Assembly: GCA_003130845.1 (NCBI GenBank)
Contig: QEXW01000080.1
Location: forward strand, 1-64,000
DNA length: 64,000 bases
Source of the DNA: Anaerolineae bacterium
GTDB taxonomy: Bacteria; Chloroflexota; Anaerolineae; Anaerolineales; Villigracilaceae
Direction: 5' to 3'
Part shown: positions 20,601-29,015 of the stretch, piece after piece
Layout: each line of letters starts with the position of its first letter
How positions within the stretch are numbered: the first letter of the stretch is position 1
Notes under the pieces: generated by a model
What the model saw: only the letters and a program-made list of their open reading frames with translations
Database searches by the model: none
Told to the model about the DNA's origin: nothing
Program-made: the position numbers and the translations under genes

Positions 20601-21158
20601 CAAGTTTTGCAAGCCGTCGAGCAATTCGACACGGCAAGAGGAATCAAGGCTCAGGTTGTGTAACCAGGCTGTCTTGACGAAGCCAAAGCGCTGACCCGTG
20701 CGCCAGGCATAACGGAAGACAGCCTGTAATGAATGGTTGATTTCCTCGAAGAGCACCGCCGTGCCAGAGATGTTTTTGTAAAGATTACGCTCGATGTGAT
20801 AAATGCCCTGTTGACGAATGGAGAACGGCTCCCAGAGCCAAGTTTGCGCCCCACGCGTTAGGCGTACGATGGCTTTATGACCGGTGTTTTCGTGGTTATC
20901 GGTTAATTTATCTTCGGTGTAATAGGGAAAGAGGGCCTGGTCCGCATGCGCACGACCTGCGGAAATGCCACCATTGGATGAAATGAACAGCCAATGATTG
21001 CCGCTGCTCACAATGCTCATCAAAAAGGGCGGAAGCGCATCGTAGTTGGCAATTTTGTACCAGGTGTCACCGAATAGCGTGACGTATTCTCCACTCACTT
21101 CGCCTGTAGAGGCTACCAGCAAGGTTTCACCGAGATAGAGAGAGCGGGTCTTGAGCAT
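17682..21158 (-). CDS. Very large cytoplasmic carbohydrate-active protein, candidate beta-glucan phosphorylase (clan GH-Q-like)
   Basis: 1158 residues without a signal peptide. I do not recognise it with certainty. The middle third has features of GH94-related (alpha/alpha)6-barrel phosphorylases: YEGNWRDIFQNWEALAYS, NIGYWSDHQIIYLQKLME and PEWNDANNALVGRGLSVVT, in which D656 occupies the place of the catalytic Asp of the DWND motif. The length (over 1100 residues) suits families GH149/GH161, which phosphorolyse beta-1,3-glucans. A GH16 laminarinase and a sugar ABC importer immediately upstream agree with this. The start at 21158 follows TTGGAGAACGCTTCC and leaves a 19-nt gap after GH16; a GTG at 21200 would overlap GH16. 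A hydrolase or another oligosaccharide role remains possible. Confidence 0.55.
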   Translation of the reverse strand: MLKTRSLYLGETLLVASTGEVSGEYVTLFGDTWYKIANYDALPPFLMSIVSSGNHWLFISSNGGISAGRAHADQALFPYYTEDKLTDNHENTGHKAIVRLTRGAQTWLWEPFSIRQQGIYHIERNLYKNISGTAVLFEEINHSLQAVFRYAWRTGQRFGFVKTAWLHNLSLDSSCRVELLDGLQNLLPAHADAAVQNQYSCLLDAYKRSELDSATGLGIFSLNSRLTDLAEPSESLRATSVFQVGLSPVGFLLSSKQLDFFRSGGELQPESEARGQRGAYFVHAHLSLEPGAEHTWLLAADVFQDHAALLELQKFLQTPVENQRQALEQDIALNALHLQKIVASADGLQVSQNHLASAHHFANVLFNLMRGGVFADQYWIEKADLFDFLETHCHGITHHHQQFWAMFGPRFSLSELQQRALQAPPVLRRLLLTYLPLTFSRRHGDPSRPWNRFFINLQNPDGSKRLDYEGNWRDIFQNWEALAYSYPEYVEAMIGVFLSATTADGYNPYRITRAGLDWEVPEEGNPWANIGYWSDHQIIYLQKLMEASYRLHPASLQERLREPLWTYANVPYRIKPYADLLNDPYNTIVFDYVLHARLEDEVKQYGTDARLLRAADGNPILASLTEKLLTLLLAKLVNFVPEGGIWMNTQRPEWNDANNALVGRGLSVVTLGYLRRFLSFLYRLLEGESDPFPVRTEIAAWFQSVAKILRQYEPVLEDSFQPAVRRAVMDALGQAGSEYRWHVYEKGFSGELVSLSADELRNFLALAQRYVEHSLRANRRPDSLYHSYNILHLTETEAHIGHLQEMLEGQVAILSSELLSARESLDLLRSLRQSALYRPDQHTYLLYPDKALPGFLEKNTIAPHELTDLRLPFALAEHGETSLLVRDSNGNFHFSGDMRNARDVKRALAALQQHPIFAALVQAESSAILDVFERVFRHAEFTGRSGAFFAYEGLGSVYWHMVTKLLLAVQETAHRFAYHPVGAQLRTIYYEIRAGLGYSKSPAEYGAFPTDPYSHTPRHNGARQPGMTGSVKEEILTRQAEMGILFVNGKLVFNPFLLAADELLTESRQIAYWDVNGEEQTLVVPVGSLACFVCQTPILLQFGLRDEITVYFTDGNTRTLPGRTLDEVNSHHIFARTGHIRQIRVTFASGTRKECLLL

Positions 21159-21177
21159 GGAAGCGTTCTCCAAAATT

Positions 21178-21987
21178 TCAGGGGAGTTTTTGATATACAC
21201 GAACGTAATCTACCAGGTATTGCGCCGGAAAGACGGTGCTTGGGCTAACCATTCCGCCGAGGGTGCCACCGACCGCCAGGTTGACAATGAAGAAAAACGG
21301 CTGGTCGAAGACCCAAGGGCGATTCCCAACATCTTCGCGGGTGACGGTGTGGTAGGGAACGTCATCGTAAAACCAAGTAATTTGATTTTCATCCCACTCG
21401 ATAGCGAACGTATGAAAATCATCGGCAATGTTGTGGTCTTGTCGATTCCACTTGCTGAGACCGAGCGCGCCCGAATAGCCAGGGCCGTGCAGCGTGCCAA
21501 GCACCAGGTCCGGTTCTTTACCGACGTATTCCATGATGTCAATTTCGCCACAATCGGGCCAGCCAACCTGTGCAAAATTCGAGCCGAGCATCCAAAAAGC
21601 CGGCCAAAAACCTTTGCCAGCCGGCACTTTGAGCCGGGCTTCTAAACGGCCATATTGAAATTCACGCAAGCCTTGGGTCTTGAGGCGCGCAGAGGTGTAA
21701 TACGAACCCTGATATTTCTCCTGACGGGCTTCAATCACCAGATAGCCGTTTTCGATACGGGCGTTTTCGGGACGGTCAGTGTAAAACTGCATTTCCCCGT
21801 TTCCCCAGCCATGGCCGCCGATGTCAAAGGTCCAGTTCGAGCGGTCAATCGTTTTGCCATCAAATTCATCGTGCCAGATGAGTTCCCAGCCCGGGCGCTC
21901 CGGGATAGGGGATGAGAAGAGGCCGCAGCCTGTGACGTTTATCACCCAAACGAGGCTTAAGACTAGGAGAAAAAAGCGGCGGAACAT
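21178..21987 (-). CDS. GH16 beta-1,3-glucanase (laminarinase-like) lipoprotein
   Basis: 269 residues. The signal peptide ends in a lipobox (NVTGC, Cys21), so it should be anchored outside the membrane. The GH16 catalytic motif is GEIDIMEYVG with nucleophile E148 and acid/base E153. The bulged ExDxxE form, together with WELIWHDEFDG and FWPAFWMLG, is typical of bacterial laminarinases. It would cut beta-1,3-glucan to oligosaccharides for the adjacent importer. There are no added carbohydrate-binding modules. It starts 6 nt after the second permease gene. Confidence 0.92.
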   Translation of the reverse strand: MFRRFFLLVLSLVWVINVTGCGLFSSPIPERPGWELIWHDEFDGKTIDRSNWTFDIGGHGWGNGEMQFYTDRPENARIENGYLVIEARQEKYQGSYYTSARLKTQGLREFQYGRLEARLKVPAGKGFWPAFWMLGSNFAQVGWPDCGEIDIMEYVGKEPDLVLGTLHGPGYSGALGLSKWNRQDHNIADDFHTFAIEWDENQITWFYDDVPYHTVTREDVGNRPWVFDQPFFFIVNLAVGGTLGGMVSPSTVFPAQYLVDYVRVYQKLP

Positions 21988-21993
21988 GATAGG

Positions 21994-22848
21994 CTATCCT
22001 TTCACAGCACCGGCTGTTAGGCCAGAGACGATGTAGCGCTGAAGGAAGAGGAACAAAATGAGCATAGGCAGCGTGAGCAATAAAACCGCAGCAGCCAGGG
22101 TAGGCCAATTGCTGCCGTACACCCCCTGGAAGACGATTAAGCCGCGTGTAATCGGGTAGTATTCTTTGCTGGTTAGGTAAATTGTAGGGGCAATCACTTC
22201 GTTCCAGATGCCAATGGCGTGCATGACAATCACAGTAGCAAGCGCCGGACGAATAAGCGGGATGAGAATCATCCAGACGAAGCGGAAGTAGCCACAGCCA
22301 TCTAAGGCAGCCGCTTCATCCAACTCTTTGGGAACTGTCTTGATGTAGTTGACCAGAATCACGATACCTATCGGGTTGACGATGAAGAGCATAATGTAAC
22401 CGATGGGATTGTTGTACAGTCCAAGATTGAGCAAGAGTTGGAATTGCGGGATGAGGGCGGGGGGCAGGAAGAGAGCAATGACAAAAAGGGTCAGCACTGC
22501 GCCAGAAAATTTGATGTAGCCTCGTGCGATAGGGAAGGCCACAAAAACAGCTGTAATAATGTAAATGGTGGTGGCGGCGACGGTGTAAATCACCGAGTTA
22601 AGCAAGTATTTCGGGAAATTCGCTTTGTTCCACGCCTCGATGAAGTTTTGAAAGTGCAGCTCGGTTGCCAAAGCCGTGGCATCTTTCATGAAAGAGGGCA
22701 TAGTCTTGAGGGAGGTATTAACCAGCATGAACAACGGCCCAAGGTACAGGAGGGCAAAGAAAATCATGACTAGGTATGAGCCAATGGCGCCCCAGGGGAT
22801 ACGAGTCAAACGGTAAGAGGGCGAAGAGGTAGTGGTTGAAGGAGTCAT
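21994..22848 (-). CDS. Carbohydrate ABC transporter permease (MalG type)
   Basis: 284 residues with six transmembrane helices. The cytoplasmic EAA loop that docks the ATPase is visible as KELDEAAALDGCGYFRFVWMI. The C-terminal YIVSGLTAGAVKG is the usual MalG-like ending. It forms the membrane channel with the preceding MalF-type permease; the two genes overlap by 4 nt (ATGA). No ATP-binding subunit is encoded in this locus, so a shared MsmK-type ATPase elsewhere in the genome is expected. Confidence 0.92.
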   Translation of the reverse strand: MTPSTTTSSPSYRLTRIPWGAIGSYLVMIFFALLYLGPLFMLVNTSLKTMPSFMKDATALATELHFQNFIEAWNKANFPKYLLNSVIYTVAATTIYIITAVFVAFPIARGYIKFSGAVLTLFVIALFLPPALIPQFQLLLNLGLYNNPIGYIMLFIVNPIGIVILVNYIKTVPKELDEAAALDGCGYFRFVWMILIPLIRPALATVIVMHAIGIWNEVIAPTIYLTSKEYYPITRGLIVFQGVYGSNWPTLAAAVLLLTLPMLILFLFLQRYIVSGLTAGAVKG

Positions 22849-23771
22849 CCTAAAATCCTCGCTTCTCTGCGCTGCAGATAGTACTGAACGGTCATGCCAA
22901 TCACCAACACCAACAGGAAGAGAACAATCGATGCGGCGGCGGCATAGCCCTGCCGAAAACTGCTGGTCACGCTACCGGAGGTTTGCCCAAAGCCGGTGGC
23001 GTAAATAAGGTAACCCAAGACTTGCGTTCCGTTTCGGTAGCCGACCAAGACCAGGAAAAGTTGCCAGGCTTGTAAACTACCGATAATATTCAGCAGCAAA
23101 TTGGTGTTGACGCTCGGGGTGAGCAAAGGCCAAGTGACGTTGGCAAACAATTGCCAAGTGTTGGCTCCATCAATGCGCGCGGCTTCATACAATTCCGAAG
23201 GGATGGTCTGGAGCCCGGCCAAGAAAATCATCATGGTGATGCCCATATTGGCCCAAATTTGGATGAAGATGACCCAAGCAAAGGCCTGGGCAGGCGGACC
23301 ACCCAGAAATTCAGAACGTAACCCCAACAAGGACAGTAGTTTGGCCGCAGGTCCGCCAAGCGGATAGAGGAACAACGACCACATCAAGCCTTGAATGACT
23401 ACGCCCAAAATAACCGGCATGAAGTAAATGGTACGAAAGATGTTAGAGCCTTTGAGATTCTGATTGACGATGAGGGCAACAAATAACCCCAAGCCGAATT
23501 GGATAAAGGTGACCGCCACAGAGAAAATGAGGGTGCGCTTGAGCGCTTCGAGGTTATCTACGGAAGCCCGACCCATGAAGAGAAATTCACGGTAGTTTTC
23601 AAAGCCAATCCAATGTACGGGCGCACCCTTAATGCCTGTCGCATCAGTGAAAGAATAAAACGCTGTGGCGATAGAAGGTCCTAGAGCAATGAGGAAGTAG
23701 AACAGCAAGCCCGGTAAGAGCAAGAGGTAGGGGATCAGTTTTGACCAGCCTCGTCCAAAATGGTAGGACAT
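22845..23771 (-). CDS. Carbohydrate ABC transporter permease (MalF type)
   Basis: 308 residues with six predicted helices. The EAA motif reads SELYEAARIDGANTWQLFANVTWPLL, matching the MalF branch of sugar importers. It follows the binding-protein gene after a 69-nt gap that contains a very stable hairpin, and overlaps the MalG-type gene by 4 nt. The importer probably takes up oligosaccharides produced by the GH16 enzyme. Confidence 0.92.
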   Translation of the reverse strand: MSYHFGRGWSKLIPYLLLLPGLLFYFLIALGPSIATAFYSFTDATGIKGAPVHWIGFENYREFLFMGRASVDNLEALKRTLIFSVAVTFIQFGLGLFVALIVNQNLKGSNIFRTIYFMPVILGVVIQGLMWSLFLYPLGGPAAKLLSLLGLRSEFLGGPPAQAFAWVIFIQIWANMGITMMIFLAGLQTIPSELYEAARIDGANTWQLFANVTWPLLTPSVNTNLLLNIIGSLQAWQLFLVLVGYRNGTQVLGYLIYATGFGQTSGSVTSSFRQGYAAAASIVLFLLVLVIGMTVQYYLQRREARILG

Positions 23772-23798
23772 GAAGCACCTGTTCCTTTCCGTGAAGTG

Positions 23799-23830
23799 GC
23801 TGGGCTTCCCGCAAAGTCGGGAAGCCCAGC
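23799..23830 (-). promoter_or_regulatory. Stable 13-bp intercistronic hairpin between binding protein and permeases
   Basis: GCTGGGCTTCCCG and CGGGAAGCCCAGC flank a 6-nt loop. There is no T tract after it on the minus strand, so it is unlikely to be a simple terminator. Position fits an mRNA-stabilising element that keeps binding-protein mRNA more abundant than permease mRNA. Confidence 0.7.
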
Positions 23831-23840
23831 GTGAGAAAAT

Positions 23841-25193
23841 TTATTTGTTGACGGCATCCAGCCCGGCTTGTAGGTCGGCTTGCACTTTATCGGCTAGGGC
23901 TTTGGGGTCATCATCTGTGCCGAAGGGTTTGAAGTACGATGCCCAGGGGTTGGCAAACTGACCAGCACCTTTGGGGGCGACCCAGTATTGCTCATACCCG
24001 ACGCGGAAATTCGCGAGATAGGGAGCCACTTCGGCGCCAATTTTGGTATTGAGTTGCGCTGTCGGCTGAGTGGGGATGAAGCCAACGGCATTTACAAAAG
24101 CCTGGTAGTTGGCGGGGTCTGAGAACTCGGCCAGGTAGAGCAGAGCGGCTTCTTTGTTGGGGGTGTTGGCGGCAATCGCCCAGCCCTGGTCGTATTTGCC
24201 GAACAGGTATTTGTTGTCTTCAGGATTATCGGAACCGGGGAAGGGGATGTAGCCCCAATCGAAATCAGGCTGAGCGGCTTCGATGGCCGGGGCATACCAG
24301 GTGCCGCCGGGGAACATGGCCACAGCGCCAGAAGCAAAGCGCCCAGGGGCAGCATCGCCAGCGATACCGCTCGCGCCTTCTTCCATCATATCGCGCGCAT
24401 AGACTTGCATTTTCTGCCACATTTCGAGGGATTTTTCATCGTTCCATTTGATTTTGCCCGTCCAAAGACCTTCCACGAGCGCGGCTTGGTCGGGATACAT
24501 CGAGCCAATCAGGCCGTAGGCACCTACGAAGATGGGCCAGCCATCTTTACCACCAGCAGTCATGCAGGGAATGCCAGCCGCTTTGAAGGTTTCGCAAGCG
24601 GTAACAAGCTCGGACCAGGTGGTGGGAACTTTGAGATTGTATTGCTCGAACAGCTTTTTGTTGTAGTAAATACCGCTGTAAGAAACGCGCCCTAGATTGA
24701 CAGCATATACCTTGCCATTGTAGGAGCCAGCGTCCTTGAGAGCCGATTCATCGTAGTATTTCAAGAAGTCTTGCCCGGTCAGGTCCATGAGCAGGCCGGC
24801 TTCAATCAACTGCTGCCAGTTGGGCGGGTCTACCTGCTTCATATACGGCTGAGCGGCATTCGAAAAGCCGAAAATATCCAGCACGTCAATATCATTGGCT
24901 GAAAGGCGGGTTTGTGAAACGGTGCTAAGGTCATTAGCATTCACAACAGACATATCTACCACGATGTTGGGGTGCTTTTCTTGGAATTTTTTGTTGAATT
25001 CTTCCATAAAAGCAACCATCGGCGGGTTCTGGTGAACGAGCACACGCAGGGTCACCTTGCCAGCAGGTTGGGCCGGAGCGGTATCGCCACCACCAGAGGG
25101 CGCAGCAGTGGGTGCGGCAGGGGAACCGCAGGCAGCCAGCAACGTAGCGAAAACTACGAGCAGGCTTAGAAGAGACAGCAGTTTCTTGGACAT
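23841..25193 (-). CDS. Extracellular sugar-binding lipoprotein of ABC importer
   Basis: 450 residues. The lipoprotein signal MSKKLLSLLSLLVVFATLLAAC ends with lipobox Cys22 and is followed by a flexible Ala/Pro/Gly linker. The rest is a family 1 extracellular solute-binding protein, with blocks such as IYYNKKLFEQYNLKVPTTW, AVAMFPGGTWYAP and FGKYDQGWAIAANTPNKEAAL. It delivers the sugar to the two downstream permeases. AAGGAG lies 8 nt before the ATG. An inverted-repeat operator candidate lies 15-65 nt upstream, so the importer-glycosidase unit probably starts here under control of the hybrid regulator upstream. Confidence 0.92.
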   Translation of the reverse strand: MSKKLLSLLSLLVVFATLLAACGSPAAPTAAPSGGGDTAPAQPAGKVTLRVLVHQNPPMVAFMEEFNKKFQEKHPNIVVDMSVVNANDLSTVSQTRLSANDIDVLDIFGFSNAAQPYMKQVDPPNWQQLIEAGLLMDLTGQDFLKYYDESALKDAGSYNGKVYAVNLGRVSYSGIYYNKKLFEQYNLKVPTTWSELVTACETFKAAGIPCMTAGGKDGWPIFVGAYGLIGSMYPDQAALVEGLWTGKIKWNDEKSLEMWQKMQVYARDMMEEGASGIAGDAAPGRFASGAVAMFPGGTWYAPAIEAAQPDFDWGYIPFPGSDNPEDNKYLFGKYDQGWAIAANTPNKEAALLYLAEFSDPANYQAFVNAVGFIPTQPTAQLNTKIGAEVAPYLANFRVGYEQYWVAPKGAGQFANPWASYFKPFGTDDDPKALADKVQADLQAGLDAVNK

Positions 25194-25207
25194 GGGAGAG
25201 ACTCCTT

Positions 25208-25257
25208 GTGAAACAGGGATTGAATGGCGCTGTAAACAGCGAGTGTTTCTGTTTCAC
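25208..25257. promoter_or_regulatory. Nested inverted repeats upstream of the sugar-binding protein gene (operator candidate)
   Basis: GTGAAACAG (25208-25216) and CTGTTTCAC (25249-25257) are perfect inverted arms. Inside them CGCTGTAAACAGCG (25228-25241) is a further symmetrical element, nearly on the same centre. The site is 15-65 nt before the ATG, the right place for an activator or repressor of the glucan operon. Confidence 0.6.
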
Positions 25258-25396
25258 ATTCTATGAAATCCATAGCCCCCTGTCTTGGAGAAAAGCGCGA
25301 AGCGGTTGGAGAAAAGAGAGAAAGAGAATAAAAGAGCAGCGCGTTCGGTAAAGGTTCAGAAAGTCAAAATCGGCGCAGGGTGAGGCCCGCTCTGGT

Positions 25397-28300
25397 TTAA
25401 TGCGCGTGATGGCGGAATGCTTCTGGAGCCAGGCCGGTCTCGCGATGAAAGAGGCGGGTAAAGTAGCCACTATCAGAAAAACCGACCTCTAGCGCAATTT
25501 CTGAAATGCTCCGTGTGCTGGTTTTGAGTAGGGTTTTGGCTTGCTGAATGCGGTAGCGCTGAAGGTATCGAATCGGCGTCATGCCCAGTTCCTGACGAAA
25601 GCAAAAGGTGAGATAATCTTCGGCAATATTGATATACCGGGCAATCTCAGCGCGGGTGATGGGTTGAGCATAGTTTTGATGAATGAAAAGCATTGCCTGC
25701 CGTACCAAGCGTTGAGCATCTTGGCTTAGGCGACGGCGGCGCTCTAAAGCAACGTGAATGCGTTCGATGGTTTCTTCAATGCTGAATAAACCCTTTTGCA
25801 AGACAACAGCCACACCTTCGTTGAGACGTTTCAAGTCGTCTTCGGTTAAGTTTTTGCCTGTCACAACAATCACAGGGATGTCGCGTGTCCAGGTGGCTTC
25901 ACGCATGGCCTGCAGGACAGCGAAACCATCCATTTCGGGCATTTGCAGGTCAAGCAGAACCAAATCAATTTTTTCTTTGAGCAACATTTTGAGCGCTTCG
26001 TGGCCATTTTGTGCGGCTAACACACGGCTCGAGGGAGTATGCAGTCGGATAATGCGGGCAAGCATTTCCAGGGCGGTAACATCATCATCTACCACCAGAA
26101 AGGTGCGTACACTCTGTGCTAAGTTATCGGCGGGAGGAAGGTTTTCATCCAGTGCGCGTAAAAGGGTTTCAGGTTCAATGGGTTTGGTGAGGTAATCTAG
26201 GTTGAGAAGTGCTTGCCCTTGGGCAGAGCCTGTATAAAACAAAACAGGAATGTGTTGGGACGAGGGCAAATTTTTGATGGTTTGCATGGCACGCCAGGCC
26301 AAGCTAGATTGTCCTTCTACTTCAAGGACGATAGCTTGGGGAGGGGAGACAGCGAGTAAACTTTGCCAATCGGCCGATTTGGCAAGCGGGACCATCAGCA
26401 AGCGAATACCCTGACCGTCTAAACGGTCACTTAAGGGTGCTATATCGAGTGGGGATTGGAAGAGAAATAAGACGGTCTTTTCTGTCGAAGAAGCAGAAAA
26501 AGAGGTGGGGTGCGTGGCGGGGGCAATCTCAGGCAAGGTGAACCAGAATTTTGCGCCTTCGCCCGGCGTTCCACTCGATGAAACGCCTACCTGACCACCA
26601 TGCATTTCGACCAGCGTTTTACAAATGGCCAGCCCCAAACCCAAACCAGGATAACCTTCGGATACGCTACGTTCGGAGCGGTGAAACGCTTCAAAGATGC
26701 GTTGTTGCTCTTCAGGCGGAATGCCCAGCCCTGTATCGGTAACTTCAACACGTGCTTGTCCTGCGACCTTAGAGACGCTGAGATGTACTTGTCCCTGGGA
26801 TGTGAATTTGATGGCATTACTTACTAAGTTCAGAGCAGCCTGTCGTAAACGGGTGCGGTCACCCCAGACCCAGGTCGGTTCGGTGGGTAAGGTAACGCTC
26901 CAGTTCAGGCCTTTATCTTGCGCGAGTTGTGCGCCGCTCTCGGCCACCACGCGTAGGGTATCAATCAGGTCAATGATTTCATAGTGCAGGCGCAATTGGC
27001 CGGCACTGCTTGAGGCCAGGTCAATTACGTCATTAATCAATCCGCCTAAGTGTTGGGCATAGGCGTGAACTCGTTCAACATCACGGCGCGTTCGCTCGGG
27101 CAGGGTCGAAACGCCTTCATCACTTTCTTCCAGAACGAGGTGGGTCAGCCCAACAATCAGGTTAAGTGGTGCGCGCAGTTCATGGCTGATGGTAGAAAGG
27201 AAGCGACTTTTGAGCCGGTTTGCTTCTTCCGCAGCGCGGCGTGCTTCGGTAGCCTGTCGGTAAAGTCGTATGGTGTTGAGGGCGCTGCCAAGTTGTTGAA
27301 CGATGGCTCCATATAGGTCAAGATGTGTGGTATCGAAAGCCATGAAGCCAATTTGTCCTGTCTGATCTGTGAGTGGAATCAAAGTAAGAGAGAAAGGTTG
27401 GTGAGGGGGCAGCAAATCTGCTGGAGGAAATTCTTGGTTGCAAATGCGGCGAGCGGTAGGCTGGGGTTGGAGCACATTCCGCAAAGTACTCCAGGTGGAG
27501 CGTTCTTCGCCATCCGGTTCAAACAGCCCTAGTAAGGCAGTGCGAATGCCAAACTCAGGTAGATAACGCGCCAAAACGTCATATACTTGGTTTTCTTCTA
27601 GCACATTAAGCAGACGGGCAGTAAGTAGACTCAGGCGGCTAAAGGTCCAGCGTTCATCGAGTAGATACTGACGGTGCGCATCGCGCATGCGTGCGCTAAT
27701 GGTCAGGCGCGCTTCATCGCGCAAAATAGCCGCACGCTGTGGATTTATACTCCAAACAGTGCTTTTCGCAAGCAGGGAAAGGGCCTCTTGCCAAACGTGT
27801 GCATCATCACCGGCTTGTATGGTGCGGGAGAGGATTTCATCTAAGGTAATGATAAAAGCGGAAGAGTCGTTGTGTGTTAGGCTCTGTTCAAACGATTGGA
27901 TTAAGTTGTGACTCAGACGGCGGATTTCAGATTCCTCGAGGCCATACAGTTGTTGACGGACGTATGTGCCAATTTCTTGCTCCGATGTCTCAACGTTGAG
28001 AGAAGACGAGGCGCCGCATCCACAGGATTGCCGCACAACCAAGTGGGTTTCGACTTCGATTTTTTCCGGCAGCGCGGCGTTGTGTTGTAGGTGCTGCCAG
28101 AGTATGTGGCCAGCATGGTAGCCTAACTCAAAGAGTGGGACATGTACGCTGGTCAACGGGGGAGTTTGTACCGCGCCTTCCAGACGGTTGTCGAACCCAA
28201 TCACAGCTACATCCTCCGGTATGCGCCGCCCGGCCTGCTTAAGCGCAGCAATTGCACCAATGGCCGATTCGTCGTTGCTGGCAAGCAAGGCATCGAAAGA

Positions 28301-28924
28301 TACGCCGGTTTGTAGCAATTGGTTTGTGGCAGCAAATCCCCCATCATAGACATGGCGGCCATATAAGATGCGTTGGGGAGATTGTTCTAACCCCCATTGA
28401 CGGCAAGCGGCCTGAAAAGCCTGCAATCGTTTTCCGGTGTCGCCGGTCAGGTCATCCGCTGAACCTGCAATAAAAGCGAGTTTTCGGCGTCCATGCTCGA
28501 CCAGGTGTCGCACTGCCTGGGTAATGCCTGTGGCGTTATCGGCGAGGATGGTCGGGCCGCTCTCACCAGAGCCAATGAATAGAATAGGAAACCCAGCAGC
28601 GCGCAGATGTTGGATGTAGTCAGAGCGTTGGATAGAATGTAGAGGGGGGACAACAATTAGTCCATCCGTGTTCCAAGGGCCAATCGGTACAAAGTCTTGC
28701 TCGGCAGAGGCAACCGGCCAGGCCGGACGGTAAGGGTCGCTAGGGCTGGCTGAGGGGCCAATGCCACAGCCAAGTAACAAGTTACAGTTTAGTGCCTGGG
28801 CCGCACGGCAAATGCCACGAAAGATAGGTGCAAGATAACTTAATGTGGTGGCAGTACGATAGAACTGCCAACCGGCCAAAACACCAATGGTGGGAAAGCG
28901 CTTGTTTAGAGCAGGTACAGGCAT
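25397..28924 (-). CDS. Soluble hybrid sugar sensor: LacI-type ligand domain, histidine kinase, pseudo-receiver, receiver, AraC HTH
   Basis: 1175 residues with no membrane helix. Residues 10-300 are a LacI/PBP1-type sugar-binding domain (IGVLAGW, GLIVVPP, AFIAGSADD, LASNDESAIGAIAALKQ, DVAVIGFDN) that begins at once, without a LacI helix-turn-helix. Residues about 440-555 are GAF-like. The HisKA box is FLSTISHELRAPLNL with H581; the ATPase N box is NLVSNAIKF and the G boxes are DTGLGIP and GLGLGLAI. Residues 815-928 form a receiver-like domain lacking the phosphoacceptor Asp (AIVLEVEGQ). Residues 941-1060 are a true receiver (VVDDD, acceptor D992, K104 position replaced by QKG context). Residues 1075-1175 are an AraC-type DNA-binding domain. 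It probably senses intracellular sugar and controls the glucan operon just downstream. Confidence 0.9.
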   Translation of the reverse strand: MPVPALNKRFPTIGVLAGWQFYRTATTLSYLAPIFRGICRAAQALNCNLLLGCGIGPSASPSDPYRPAWPVASAEQDFVPIGPWNTDGLIVVPPLHSIQRSDYIQHLRAAGFPILFIGSGESGPTILADNATGITQAVRHLVEHGRRKLAFIAGSADDLTGDTGKRLQAFQAACRQWGLEQSPQRILYGRHVYDGGFAATNQLLQTGVSFDALLASNDESAIGAIAALKQAGRRIPEDVAVIGFDNRLEGAVQTPPLTSVHVPLFELGYHAGHILWQHLQHNAALPEKIEVETHLVVRQSCGCGASSSLNVETSEQEIGTYVRQQLYGLEESEIRRLSHNLIQSFEQSLTHNDSSAFIITLDEILSRTIQAGDDAHVWQEALSLLAKSTVWSINPQRAAILRDEARLTISARMRDAHRQYLLDERWTFSRLSLLTARLLNVLEENQVYDVLARYLPEFGIRTALLGLFEPDGEERSTWSTLRNVLQPQPTARRICNQEFPPADLLPPHQPFSLTLIPLTDQTGQIGFMAFDTTHLDLYGAIVQQLGSALNTIRLYRQATEARRAAEEANRLKSRFLSTISHELRAPLNLIVGLTHLVLEESDEGVSTLPERTRRDVERVHAYAQHLGGLINDVIDLASSSAGQLRLHYEIIDLIDTLRVVAESGAQLAQDKGLNWSVTLPTEPTWVWGDRTRLRQAALNLVSNAIKFTSQGQVHLSVSKVAGQARVEVTDTGLGIPPEEQQRIFEAFHRSERSVSEGYPGLGLGLAICKTLVEMHGGQVGVSSSGTPGEGAKFWFTLPEIAPATHPTSFSASSTEKTVLFLFQSPLDIAPLSDRLDGQGIRLLMVPLAKSADWQSLLAVSPPQAIVLEVEGQSSLAWRAMQTIKNLPSSQHIPVLFYTGSAQGQALLNLDYLTKPIEPETLLRALDENLPPADNLAQSVRTFLVVDDDVTALEMLARIIRLHTPSSRVLAAQNGHEALKMLLKEKIDLVLLDLQMPEMDGFAVLQAMREATWTRDIPVIVVTGKNLTEDDLKRLNEGVAVVLQKGLFSIEETIERIHVALERRRRLSQDAQRLVRQAMLFIHQNYAQPITRAEIARYINIAEDYLTFCFRQELGMTPIRYLQRYRIQQAKTLLKTSTRSISEIALEVGFSDSGYFTRLFHRETGLAPEAFRHHAH

Positions 28925-29015
28925 ATAAAACTGCCTTTCGGGTACGATTAGATATATGGGTTTGTCATCCTAAGGATAGCACACCCTATGGCAGTTTGCA
29001 GGGTTTCGCGTGGGT

